A stretch of 34,104 bases of DNA from Neolentinus lepideus HHB14362 ss-1 (GCA_001632425.1 KV425686.1:1-34104), one strand, 5' to 3'. Counted from the stretch's first letter, positions 11,207-22,875 are shown. Translations and numbers: made by a program. Notes: generated from the letters alone by a model not told the origin.

Positions 11207-12707
11207 GGCACTTGGAGTTGTATCTGAGTATAACGAGTATAATGGCATATCAACTGGGGAGCAATATAGAACATACTACTTCTGCTTGCATGTCGCGCGG
11301 AAATTGAGACTTATGCCGGGGATTTATCGGGCTAAAATACACAACACACGAGTACGCATAGTTTGAATCCACCTCGGGAGCTCAAAGGTACATACACCAA
11401 ATCTCTGCAAAGCCCGTTCAGAGATAGTGGAGGAAATGGCGACAAGATTGTAATACCTCGTCCCGGAGGGTGAACATTCACAGATCAAAGAGGAAAAGGG
11501 CCGAGTCAACCAGGGGAGTACTCAGCAAGCCTGTGGACACACACGAAGTGAGACATGAGCAATCTGACGAGGCGGCACATCCGCGTACCGGTTCTCCTTG
11601 TAGAACCTTACCGTTCCTTGAACGTCGTATCCAAGACCAGCGCTCACCTTTCAAACAACGGACACCCCATACATTTAAATTAGAAGAACGCCAAGGGCTG
11701 CATGTGCACTGGCGACCATGGTAGCAAACAAGCATTCCCGCCAGATTGCTACGATGGCGCACACGTGTACCAGGCGACGCAGCATGCATGGTCTGAGAGC
11801 TGTATGATGTGGCTTACCAGAGTCATACAAATGTAAACTCGATCAGCACCTGTCCGACTCCGACTCCAAAGGATAGAGAAGAGAGTTTCCGAGAATAGTA
11901 CTTGATCAGAGGCAAAACTGAAGCGAAAGGCGGAAATGAAACGAAAGCCACAAATGAAGCGAAAGCCAAAAATGAAGCGGGAGCCAAAGGCGATCGCTTC
12001 AATATTCTCACCCTAGCTGAGACCAGCACTGGCATGCAGAAATTGCCATTCTTGTCGCCTTTGTGATGGCTCGAGTCGGGTCGATGCGTGGGAAACGAGA
12101 CTGGGCAAAGAATACTTCCGTTCGACGGTCACGCTTAAGGCATCGATGCGATTGTCGGTCTTACGGTTCATCCTCAGTCAGTATTCGAACACCAGAACTA
12201 CGACACGAGTTGAGGAGCGCCTCGCCAGAGGAATCAGGAATGGCCAATTGGACGCCCAGCGATAATCAAGATACCGAGATTTGGTAAACGAACATCTCGG
12301 CAGATGTGCATGCTGTGCACCGCGAATGGAATATCCCCGTGCAGGGTTTTTTCTCTACTCAAAAGCTGGTTGCAACTCCTCAAAATACGATAAATCAAGC
12401 TGTTCGTCTCCTATTACCGTCGTTCACCTGTCTTTAATGGCTCCCGGGGGTACAGTACCTACGAGCTCTCGCGATACTCCAGAACTCGTGCTGATCATAA
12501 GCTATAGCCGGAATACGCTATTACGACACGTTGTAAGCGCCAGTATTTCTCTCTCCTTCTCCTCTCACGAAGAATTCTATCCTTGGACGCGAACACATCA
12601 GTAGGATGAAGCCGTTCGATCCCTTGATGGCCGAGTGAGGACCTTAAAGCATCGCTCCTGTACGAGAACCTCTTCCCGTCCCTCCCGTCCTTCGTTCCAT
12701 CACAACC
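11207..12707. other. Intergenic region between the two ICMT-like genes
   Basis: 1.5 kb without a supportable gene. The only structure noticed is a short 18-bp tandem repeat at 11915-11988, listed separately. Small frames on both strands look like chance. Confidence 0.5.
11915..11988. repeat. Tandem repeat, four units of about 18 bp
   Basis: Units resemble AATGAAGCGAAAGCCAAA, four in a row with a few substitutions. On the - strand they read as a six-residue SF-rich peptide repeat inside a short frame, probably coincidental because 18 is a multiple of three. Confidence 0.75.
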
Positions 12708-13479
12708 ATGTCACTCCCCCGTGTTCCCCTACTACTCCTCGCTACCGCAGGCCTGCATCGATGCCTGACAAATCCCAATCCGCCGGCGTCAGACGACGAC
12801 GTAAAACGCTACGCCGGATCAGTTACCTTCAGTGCGAGGATTATTACCTGGTGGCCGAACCTCCTGAAGGTCTGTAACCCTCATAACTTCTCCTTCTGTC
12901 TGTGTTCATCATCGGCCGGATCAGTATGGCCTCTGGACCGGTGCCCTCTGCGAATCCGCCGTCCTCCTCTCCACCCAATTCCCCAACCCCCCCTACACCA
13001 CTCACCTCCTCAGCACGCTAACACCTTCCCCATCCTCCGTCCCCCGCATCCGCCTCACAACCCCCTTCCTCGTCGGCACCGCGCTCGCCGCCTTCGGCAG
13101 CTTCATCCGCTACCAATGCTACCGCACACTCGGGCGGCACTTCACCTACCAGCTCTCCTTCCGCGAGGACCAGAAGCTCGTCACGGACGGGCCCTACGCC
13201 TGGGTCCGCCATCCAAGCTACTCCGCCTTCGTCGTCGCCTTCACCGGGATCTGTCTCTGCTGGTTCTCCGAGGGTTCGTGGCTACGCGAGTGCGGGATAC
13301 TTGATACGCTCGTGGGGAAGGCGGTGGTGGCGCTGTCGCTGATTGGTGGGCTTGGCCTAGACTATGTGTGCTTGTTTAGGCCGAAGAGCGAAGATGTGGC
13401 GATGAGGAAGCAGTTTGGGGAGCAGTGGGATGAGTGGGCGAAGAAGGTGCCGTATAGGCTATTCCCGTATATCTATTAA
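12708..13479 (+). CDS. Isoprenylcysteine O-methyltransferase (ICMT/Ste14)-like membrane protein, copy 2
   Basis: Two exons, 12708-12869 and 12925-13479 (55-nt intron), give 238 aa. It is a clear paralogue of the gene at 10422. Both have an MSL..P..LL start, a PNPP motif near residue 25, the intron at the equivalent place, and the same core. Core motifs include FIRYQCYRTLGRHFTYQLS, GPYAWVRHPSYSA, GSWLRECG and RKQFGEQWDEWAKKVPYR, ending PYIY. The RHPSY signature and the C-terminal acidic/aromatic motif of PF04140 are present, so the active region looks intact. Several hydrophobic segments suggest an ER membrane protein. It lies 1.5 kb downstream on the same strand, consistent with tandem gene duplication. 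No TATA box is obvious. Its precise substrate cannot be told from sequence. Confidence 0.88.
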
Positions 13480-14242
13480 CCCTGGTGCGAGTATTGACGT
13501 CTGCCATCCTGTTCTCGGTATGCTTGAGGGATCTAAAATTGATACCACGCAATGTGGCAGTTCTCGCTGGTGTCCACGAATGAGCGATCCGATACATCCC
13601 ACAGATTCAACGATTTTTTCTAGTAAGAGCAACATAGTCCTGCTCTTACACTGGTTACGGCTAGTCTTTCGTCGAGCTAGAACTCTTTAAGCTGGTGACT
13701 AGTGTTCAATATCCAGCATGCATTATGTTTATTCTCTAGAGCACGTGGTCGTTCGAGATGACCACGAGAAAGGTCTAGTTTCTCTAGGTAATTAACCAAC
13801 GTTGCCAATCACAGTATTAACACCGTCTCGTCTCGTCTTATATTGCGCATATCCGTAGACCATCTGCGGCGACACGTATGCTCTACATTCGAACTGGCAA
13901 GATAGTTGCACTAGTCTCCTCGCGACCACGAGAGGGCAAATTTGCCTAATCTACATTCACTCATGATCCGGGATGGGGTGACCCCTAGGGGGTTGCGTAG
14001 AATCGGATGCCGATGATGTGTCGCATTTCTCATATTTATCATTGGGCAATATACATATGAATAGATACATTATTATGATATTCGGTAAGGGACGCGGCAC
14101 CGTATATTGACTAGTCCCACTCTCGTCGGATGGTGTCATGCTGCAGAGCCTCCGTCAGCCGTCAGCTCCGGGATCTTGATACTGTATCCAGTGTCTCCGT
14201 CGTCGTGATCTTCAGCAGCTCGAGGGCTCATACCGGGGGACT
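13480..14242. other. Intergenic region, 0.76 kb
   Basis: The region lies between the stop codons of converging genes. A small inverted repeat CGTGGTC...GACCACG occurs near 13744-13766. Nothing else can be supported. Confidence 0.5.
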
Positions 14243-15967
14243 TCACTGTTTCCAATTCAAAAGCGCCCACTTCAAGATCTCGGTGAACCTATCGAAATAT
14301 GTCAGCTGGTCTAGACCAATGAGGGTGGGTCGGAAGTAGCGCACAATGGAGGTTGTAGTTATGTGTATGCCTGGTCTTTGACGACGTTCACTGCGAGGGT
14401 TTCCTTTGGGAGTAGATGACTGTACATCTGCACTACTACGGGAGAACCAAAACTGCCGCGCATTAAGCGAGGATAAGACACAATTTGTGTAAAGCTTGGC
14501 TAGTGGGAGATTGAATACGAGGGGGCTAGTGAAAGAGACGTCAGGACTATAGGTAGTCGTACATCACGGAAATGTACTTACACGGAGGTCTCCTATAATT
14601 CGGGTGATCGCGTAAGGGCTTGCACACTGCTCGTGAAGTGAACTCACCGTCGTGAGATACAGGATTAAATTAAGTCCTGCCACAACCGACGTAATCATAC
14701 CGGTCGGAATGACGACTGGGGGAATGCTTCATTAGTCTCGTGACCAGGGGTGTGCGGGGAAAGGTGCACCTCGCATCAATTTCGTTAGCAGATCATCCGT
14801 CTGAGGAAATGTCGTCTTCTGTCTATGCTAGATCCGGAGCGTCAATCGGCGCTGTGGGAATAGTGGAATGCTCAGTCGTACCAAATGCCATACTAGTAGC
14901 GCCGTGATGAGAGCATCGGTAACTGCTGCTCCAGCTAGCCAGATGATCACGACTTGTTCAACTCGTTGGAGCCCGGAAAATTGCTGCAGGAGGGACGTGG
15001 ATTAAACACCAAGTATTGAGCGAAGAGACAAATTGGGAGACGGACCGCTTTAATTAGTGTAATTCCTATGGCCGCACCAATTGCACAGACTAGTTGATGA
15101 ATCAGCAGCAGCCATAGAGGTATGGGGGTCGACGTACGGGTTGATGCCAGTGACAGAATGACAATAAGTATACCAAGCCACAAGCGCCCAGTTAGAACGG
15201 TGATTCTCCTGCGAGGGAATGGATTTCATATGGTCTGCGCCAAGGTACCTAATCACGTACCATGCATAGAAGCAGTGGACGACAGACGCGATGACTCCCT
15301 GAAAGCATGTCAGCATTTTTTTCACGGATGGAGAGAATTTATTCATACTGTAGTAACGGGCTCTGTGGTGCAGCTATTAGCATAGTCGGATGACGGATAA
15401 CGTACTGCAACCCACCTGCATTAAACACTGGAGCAGAGATCAGATCTACTGTCATCGCCACTCGGGTTCCAGGACGAACACGACTCACTAGCATTCGTAT
15501 ATTGTACCTTGTCGAAGTTCCCGAAGTCTTTAATTGTGTAATCATAAATCATCGCGACGTCCATCGCCGAGTTCACGTTGTCGACAACAAAGAGGAAAAG
15601 GACCTTGAATGTTCGATGGGTGAGATACAACCAGGACTACAAGGATATAGTGGGCTACCATATATTTTATCCATCGCGCTCCCCTTCCGCTATGTCACTG
15701 GTCAGACTCATCCTTGTCTTCACGGTCTTAGAGCACGCACCTGTGTCGCGAATTGAGGTATACATATGCCTGCACCCACATCACACCGAGGAGAAAAACA
15801 TTGAAAATGACGCCTGCGCAATAGATGGCGTTTATTTTACTATTCATGCTCAGCGCGAATCCGCTTACCGATGAGCAAGGCTCCCAATCTTCGCAGCGAG
15901 TTCAGCCAGATTCCAGCCTCTGCTTTGCAGAATGCACTCACGTTAGATCAAGAGAGGGGTTTGCCAT
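14243..15967 (-). CDS. DUF6534-like multi-pass membrane protein
   Basis: Exons, 5' to 3': 15967-15942, 15888-15869, 15813-15741, 15689-15659, 15603-15489, 15448-about 15402, 15298-15261, 15208-15138, 15089-15046, 14983-14882, 14818-14770, 14715-14648, 14592-14582, 14525-14243. The protein is about 325 aa and starts MANPSLDLTLGALLIGV. It then shows a series of hydrophobic helices, with CFYAWRITVLTGRLWLGIL, WLAGAAVTDALITALLVWHL, and a closing LVFNLPLAKLYTNCVLSSLN. This helix order, the many tiny exons and the K.Y.N..LSSLN end are characteristic of the large basidiomycete DUF6534 family, whose function is unknown. The junction after VFNA is uncertain. The best GTGGGT donor at 15415 leaves the frame off by one, and only a weak GTTATC donor at 15401 restores it. 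The gene may therefore carry a frameshift. Confidence 0.78.
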
Positions 15968-18550
15968 GAAGTGATCTGGAATCCAAGAGTCGGGCAAGGC
16001 ACCGTTTGTTTAATCGAAGGAGCGATGCGGTACTGGCCAAACGGTAACGAGGACAAAATCCGATCTTCCTCATATGTATGGAGCGACGATCGCTCCGGTG
16101 GACACATGTATGGACGATCTATAATAGGATCTCGAGTATCATGCAGTGCGGAATGACAACGCCGGATAATATGGCCCTCTTGTCGCAAACTATACATCCC
16201 TCGAACCCGGAGAATACTCACAAAAGTGGTGCATAGCAGTGCCTCAAAAGCACCTTCGAGAGGTTGTTGATGCCACATCATAGTATTCCAGCTTGAGCAA
16301 TCTTCTGGTCACGGTCAGTGATATGGAGACTGTCGCGAAGTTGTTCATCTGATGTTAAAGGGATCATGTATTCAGTCGCATTATGCTGTAAGATACTGTG
16401 CATTCTAGGACGTCAAATGTGCGGGAGCGTTCGGAAGCAAAATTGGGGTGGCAGAAGGTTTACACGCTAGACTTCGCTATGAGCTGCTGACCCAGAAGTC
16501 CCTGTGTACCTTGAGAACTCCAAGCCAAAGAGGTTCTTCGTGGGAAGTTGACTCGGGACCGCACCGAGAGAAATACTCGCGGGTTCATATCGCATAGGGT
16601 ATTCCTTCGACAACCACAAGTCAGTCTAGCCGAGAAGAAGTATCGCGAACCGTTGCATATTTGTATAATGTAAGGAACCTCAGTCAACCGCCGTAGTGGC
16701 TGAAGTACTCACGCGTGAGCTCTCCGGACAAAAATAGGTGGTCTTATGACGACCATGAGCGACCAAAGTTCTGAGATCTTCTGATGTTATCCAGTGTTTC
16801 ATGTTTGAGTGTCGCCGTGATACAATTCAGATTGTCTTCGTCCGAATTCATTAGATAGGTCTTCTTCGACGGGGCACCTTTGCTATAATAATATTACTGT
16901 TCAAGTTGATCGCTGAGCTTTTTCATTCACAGGTTGTCCCACGGACAACCTATGATCATCAGTCAGTCGTTCACATGCCAGTACCGGCGAACTTTTATTG
17001 CGCTATTATTCTCTTTCGGTTTCGTCGGTCTCTACTTACACGCCTATCTCCCATAGAAGTCTTCCCGCTTGGTCCAACTCTCACACTTCGGAGCATCACA
17101 TCGCCCACCTTCATAGCTTCCTGCATGTGGCCTGTGTGCCGTGAAGCCTTGAAGTGAAAAAATCCTCCGACCGGACCCTCAACTGCGTTGAGCTTCTCAA
17201 TATTTCCACCCGAAGTCAGCGCACGTCGCCAGACTGCTCTGGACACTGGGGCTGACTGATCAGTGGCCTCAGCATGAGGAGAGGAGAGGCCGACAGGACC
17301 TCCAGAGGACCTTCAGCGATCGTGCCTGATCCTCGCACGATATTCGGCGTTGACGTCGGAGATGCGAACTAGTCCACCAAAGTGTAAAGGTAATCAGTCC
17401 AATACAACCGGTATTCAGAGGATATACGCCACTGCTCAGGTCAGCAGATAACTCCCCGCAAGTTCAGTAGATGTAGGGAAATAATCTGTGCGGTACTGTT
17501 GCTGCCCGCGCGTTCCACTGTGCTCTGTATCGTTCCCTCATTGCAGTGTCTTCTGCTGGTCGAATATAAATCATAGTCCGCTCAGTAGCGGATGAGACTA
17601 CATAAGGATGCCAAGACAGCGCCGACGCTCTTTAAAGGAATCGTGACACGGAGAACCGAATAGACGCTGGGTTTGGAACAAGGCTGGAAGGGAGATCGTC
17701 CGTCAAAGGTAGGTGAGGATAGTGGGAGGCGAGAGATTGCAGCTATCTCGAAGGCGACTCCCGTCCAAAGGCCGCACTACCCGGAACATAGATGTGAATA
17801 AGACTCACGGTTTCTTGTGTTTTGGATGTGTGTACCTTCAGGATACTGGGCCCTCAGAGGACGGTGCTTCCTGTGGTACTAATTCCACCTGAGAGCACCT
17901 TTCATTCATCTGCGAGAACGGGCGCATTCGGGTTCGTGAGACATCGATGAAGACCAGCGGTAAGAAGCACACGCACAGGAATCCTATTCAGTGACATATC
18001 GCACTCGAATTAGCACCGGCACTCTGCTATGCTATTCCATGAGGACTTCAGAGATCCCACATGTTCAATCAACCATCATAAATATCACCGGAGAGCGATG
18101 GTCTTATCTCATGGCGCAGCGCAATACCCATGAATATATGCTTCAAAGTGTGCCATGTATATATCTGGACGCCGACATCTCCGTTGGGATTTCATAGACA
18201 TCCCGTGGATGATTTCACACAAAGAGATCTTTCAATAGGGACTTCGCCGCATACCTCCCGGTGCTCAGGAGGATGCGAATGGTCCATCACAGAAGCTGCT
18301 AATAGAAATGCATCAGTCTTCTTTCTGTTACATTGGAGTAATGCTGAAGTCACGCGTACATCACGAATCTCCGTCAGCCTACAAGAATCATGTTCTCCGT
18401 ATGTTTCGGAATTGTCCGAGAAGCCCATGAATACGATGACAGACTCCTATAAACAAGGAGACATACTGGAGGGATGTTGATGTGCGAGACGAAGTAGATA
18501 CGTACTAGACAGTTGCATGATCGATTGAGCAAACTGTCATGCACAGACAA
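15968..18550. other. Gene-poor region, 2.6 kb
   Basis: No reading frame here shows a recognisable domain or a convincing exon chain. Frames at 16906-17157 and 16995-17246 overlap on opposite strands. The upstream part may include the promoter of the DUF6534-like gene. Confidence 0.45.
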
Positions 18551-18552
18551 TA

Positions 18553-19169
18553 GGGCGACTCAATTCTTAAATTGCAAGGTCGGTCGCCAGGTTGGTCGGT
18601 CGGTCGCAGCCAAAAGAGTGAGGAAGCAGTGATGGCCGTGGATCCGGGACCACGGTCATGTGATCTTTCATCCGGCGGACGCTCGGACCCGCCGATTAAA
18701 GTTTGTCTATTACCTTGCTATGGCCATCCGAATGCAGCAGGATCTTCAAGAACTAATGTACTTGACTGCGACTCGCTGAACAACTGTACTTGCCCTTGCA
18801 AGAATGGAATAGCAGTCCGTGGACGAGACCCAGGAACAGTGTTGCAAAAATAATTATAATTCATGATTTTCGCTACATCAAAACTGAGTATTCAGACTTA
18901 AATTCAAAAGCTTACTGGTCTCGGAACATGTCACCTCTCTATCACGCTCTGCTCATTTACAGTGGTGGGAACACTGTGACGTACTGTGACCTCAGCAAAG
19001 CCAGCAGTTAATCGGGCCTAAGTTAGACTCTACAGCACAAAACTTTCGGGCACTCGGTGGGCCAGCGGGACGAAGTGTCACATGACCGTGGTCCCGGCTC
19101 CACGGCCATCACTCTTTTCGCTGTGACCAACCTGGCGACCGACCTGGCGAATTAAGAATTGAGTCGCCC
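18553..19169. mobile_element. MITE-like element with long terminal inverted repeats and TA flanks
   Basis: The ends are inverted copies. The first 18 bases (GGGCGACTCAATTCTTAA) recur as a perfect reverse complement at the right end. Imperfect complementarity continues to about 18664 on the left and from about 19078 on the right, including GGGACCACGGTCATGTGA. Both ends are bordered by TA (18551-18552 and 19170-19171), the target duplication expected of Tc1/mariner-type transposition. The 617-bp interior has no transposase, so this is a non-autonomous element. The left arm carries a GGTC expansion. Confidence 0.85.
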
Positions 19170-19171
19170 TA

Positions 19172-20316
19172 ATGCTATCACGTTACGGCACAACACGAAA
19201 CATCAGCTTCGCCGACATGAGACGCGGATGGCTCAGCAATTGAGAAATGATCCTTCTCCTTCGGTAACATATGCCGGACGATGCATTGCGAGTTATATTT
19301 TTGAATAAGTGGCAACCTGGTGAAGCTAAAGATCATCCAGACAGTTCCCTGCACCGGGCGCGTCTGCTACAAAATGCATCGGATACATTGTAGTACCGAG
19401 TGAATACGCTAACCGGGCCTAAGAGGCAGCCGAGCTTGGTGATGGAGGAGAGGTCGGAATTAGTCACACCGCGACATCAATGGAGATGAAAAAGGAAGAG
19501 CTAGAAAGTTGCGCCGACGCAAGGAACAGGAGAGTAGCAGCGCCGGAAGCCAACAGACAGTAGAGAACAAGGTGAAACCATGATAGTCTGACACACAAGT
19601 CTGTCATGAAATGATATGTTAGTAGAGAACAGCCGTGGTAGGGAGAGACTCGCCCTCGAGCATTGAGTGACCACCATGGTTCTTCGACAAGTCAACAACG
19701 CGTCTAGAAAAGCCCCGCGTTCGAACATCCGCAACCGCGTGCCAAAAAAATGTAAGGACAAGGTTGGAGATACACGGTCCAAGTGTACTGGACGACGCTA
19801 GACTAGGCCGGGACACGTCACATCCATGGACCGTTCACATCCATAGACCGTTCGCAACTTTCAACCAGGACATCTAATCACTCCCACATCCGAAGCCCTG
19901 GAGGAACGCCACGCCCCTGCGCCCACCCTGTGCATCAGACGCTCTGGTCTAACGGAATGAGCTGACCGTCAAGAGGTCTCCCAACAATAGACGCATAAAT
20001 GTCAGCATTGCACACCCTGTATTGCTGCCGTGTAGTTGCATGGAGAATGAACATCCCCATTCCCCGTCAAACTCTCTCACAGCACCAGATGAAGCTCGTG
20101 GTCCGTGTAGCCAAGTCAATTGAACAGCGACACTGTGACGGTTGATCAATTATATGGTCCGAAAGAGTGCAAAGGCGTCGACATAAAAAAAGCAACGCCA
20201 CCACGATCTACCGCTGTTCACTCTGAGGAGACGGTCCACTAGTGCCCTGGTTGCTCCCTCATCACTGGCGATAAAAGAGATCAAGCACGCACCAGCGAAG
20301 CGCCGGTACTATATCC
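19172..20316. other. Gene-poor region, 1.1 kb
   Basis: Only short overlapping frames are present. No domain, repeat or RNA gene is recognised. Confidence 0.45.
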
Positions 20317-20790
20317 ATAGTGCCAGCTGCTAAACCCAACGTGAACATGCGCACCGTAGACCACCAGCTTCCCCTTGGAGCTCCTGCTGACAGAACTGGA
20401 AGTGTACGGTGCGGATGTACACGTTGCGGCGGGGAAACGCAGTCCCGTGTAGATCGTACCAGCAGTGGTAAGTCGGGTGATGGCTGACGAAAAGCCCAAG
20501 CCCGAACCGCAAGCAGATGTGTGTACGACATCCAGCACCCGCAAAGGAACAAACACAAAACAGGTAGCAATTAGCAGAGGTATGACGAGAGCTATGCAGA
20601 AGCACTCACCATGACGGACAAAGCACACTATGTTCTGCCAATTCCCACTTCTTCTACCATGGGCGCCGACAATTTTCTTGCATAGACGTAGCTAGTGAGC
20701 GGAGACTCTTGCGATGTTGCGAGTCCCTGTAGAATGCGATCTCTACGTCGGATATAGTGGTCGAGAGGTAGAATGACATTCACGTCGCCG
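20317..20790. repeat. Duplicated segment, copy 1 (partner at 31630-32103)
   Basis: This segment is repeated in the same orientation about 11.3 kb away with roughly 75% identity by eye. Shared blocks include GTGTACGGTGCGGA, CAGTCCCGTGTAGATCG and ACCAGCAGTGGTAAGTCGG. On the - strand both copies encode LLAVRAWA, loosely like a helix of basidiomycete DUF6533 membrane proteins, but stops and frame changes break any longer product. It is either a decayed gene fragment or an uncharacterised repeat. Confidence 0.7.
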
Positions 20791-21039
20791 CGGTCGTCGC
20801 TTAGTACCAGCCGCAGTGAGCCAAATAGAGACAAAGAAAGGCTATGATTGGTCCGAGGCAAAGCGAGCGTTGGCTAACCGCTTTGCTGGCACCCGGACTC
20901 AGGCAGCTCCCTTAGTTTTATGACATTGCTCACGATGCTCATCTCGAAGATCAGGTAGAATACAATTGGCCGACACAAATATTATTCACTGTGGCACACA
21001 ACGATGAAAGTAGAGGCGAGTGGATGCCTCAGATCTATC

Positions 21040-21110
21040 CTGTGGGTCCACTAGTCTCTACCAATACGACCCCCAAGAAAGACAATCCCACGAAAAAGCT
21101 GACTAAGCAG
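21040..21110 (+). repeat. Inverted-repeat copy encoding a QYDPQ..QSHEKAD-stop tail, copy 1
   Basis: The block CCAATACGACCCCCAAGA through CACGAAAAAGCTGACTAAGC is found again in opposite orientation at about 21578-21635. In one frame both copies end with the same peptide tail QYDPQ..QSHEKAD followed by a stop. Neither has a convincing upstream gene. Confidence 0.7.
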
Positions 21111-21577
21111 AGTGCGAGTAGGTATGATATTATATTGATTCCGTTTATCTTAAAAATTCTATATAGTGTACTGGTTAACTCGTTCGGTTTTAGCGATGCA
21201 AGAGGTTCGAGTCCGAATGTATGCATATTTTTCTTTCTTTTTGTGCTTGTAACTATTGCGCCACTCCTGCCCGCCAGATGGGTATGTTTCCATTGGGTCT
21301 TGAGTTGGGTAAAAGAGTTTTATATGAGCTTTACGGTTTATCTACAAAGGGTGGTGGCCGGGAACCCCCCCTCCCTCCTCCGCTTCATTGACATCTGGGG
21401 TAAAATCAAAGCAAATATATTTGAATTGGGTGATGGTTGTTACTTTGGGTTTCTCGAGTTTCACTAGCTTAAAGGTATGACATGTGTCTAATGTCGAAAT
21501 ACAAACAGCTCAAACCTACATGTGGGTGCAACTGGACTTAGCGGCGACAGCTCTTCTCGTGCAGCCAATCAGCCGCG

Positions 21578-21900
21578 TGCTTAGTCAGCTTTTTCGTGGG
21601 ACTGTCCATCTTGGGGGTCGTATTGGACAAGATGGTCCACTGCCCTGATAGTGTCCCAGTTCTCATGTTTAGGTGCGCACCAGTAATAATTGTACATGAA
21701 CGTGCCCTTGATACATTCATCGATTAAACCAGGAACTCTGTCTTACCCTCGATCAAGACGCACACCACCGCTCTTTGCACCCACACTAAACGCATGAATA
21801 TCTGCTTATTGGAGCACAGGTGCTGGTCCATTGTCCTTAGGTGCATACCAAATAATAGGTATGTAAACGAACAGGATGCTGAGACCTTCATCGATGAAAT
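21578..21900 (-). repeat. Inverted partner plus a related direct repeat (decayed)
   Basis: The - strand carries the partner of the 21040 block. Upstream of it, 21664-21742 and 21836-21914 resemble each other in direct orientation: both have TTAGGTGC, TTCATCGATGAAAT or close variants, and CAGGAACTCTGT. In one frame both begin FIDE. The pattern suggests fragments of one sequence, duplicated and inverted. Confidence 0.55.
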
Positions 21901-22341
21901 CAGGAACTCTGTATCACTCTCTGCTACTTGTCTCACCCTATCCATGCACCTCTGTACGACATCCTCTTTACTCGGTCCTGTTGACCTACACAGAGCGTAC
22001 GAAATGCCAAATCCTCCCGGAAGCATCCTCTGCTCAGTGCACTCATATTACTACTCCTGTTTCTCCTCCAACCTGTGCTCCACGTAGTCCAAAATCGGAC
22101 TCGCAGAGCACAGCATGCTGTTACGAAGCGCATAGCAACCGGCACGCTATCTACCCTTTCTTTTTATTCCTATTGTCTCGTCATTATGGACACGCGTATC
22201 GTATGATATATTCTCATGCTTATTGTTGTTCATCTACTGCGCATTCACAGGTCGAATAGAGACGGGTAACTAGCATATGCGTCTCGGCATCGGACACCAG
22301 TATATAAGACTCCTTGTACAGTAGTTAGCTCTTTAGCTTAA

Positions 22342-22871
22342 CCCAAGGGGCCGACACCGGGAGTTGCCGGCACACTGGGTGGGGGGAGGGGGGGTGCCTT
22401 CGAAGTCCTTATCAGGACTTTCTGCAGACCCCCTTATTTGAACTGCTAGTGACCACAGATAGATGGTTCCAAGCCCGCACAATCTCAGAACAGTGTAAGA
22501 TAGCTATAGTGGACTATCAGCATTTCTTTCACTGGCAGGAAGATCGAGAAAGACGTGCCACCGTGCTGTTTGACCTTGTTTGGCATCGTCGCTTAACTCC
22601 CCATCAATGACATTAATGAAGGCTGGCTAGAAAACTTAGTCTTCATTCATGTCATAACATTATCTTCTGTATGTTGCTTTAATAGAGACCCATGATACTT
22701 ATTTACTTGAATTTGAGATATGATAAAATGACAGAATAAGACGGATTTGGTAATTTATTTGCCCAATATGGGTCGTGTGAAGATTACGTAGGGGAGGGGG
22801 GGTCCCTCCCAGGGCCTTAGTCGGACTTTCTGACGTCGTGTATAGAACTTTCTTTCTGTCGGCCCCTTGGC
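22342..22871. mobile_element. piggyBac-like MITE with TTAA flanks
   Basis: The left end CCCAAGGGGCCGACA (22342-22356) and the reverse complement of the right end (GCCAAGGGGCCGACA) match at 14 of 15 bases. Both ends are directly bordered by TTAA (22338-22341 and 22872-22875), the diagnostic piggyBac target duplication. Inside are two direct subterminal repeats of GGGGAGGGGGGGT followed by a GGACTTTCTG block (22380-22424, 22791-22832). The 530-bp interior has no transposase frame, so it would need one supplied in trans. Confidence 0.8.
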
Positions 22872-22875
22872 TTAA

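Noticed and set aside
21125..21220. tRNA gene suggested by GGTTCGAGTCC
   Set aside because: The T-stem pairs at only two of five positions, and no acceptor or anticodon stem can be drawn.
20991..21467. 158-residue frame with hydrophobic stretches
   Set aside because: It begins inside the inverted-repeat block, is read there in a different frame from the conserved tail, and has no family resemblance.
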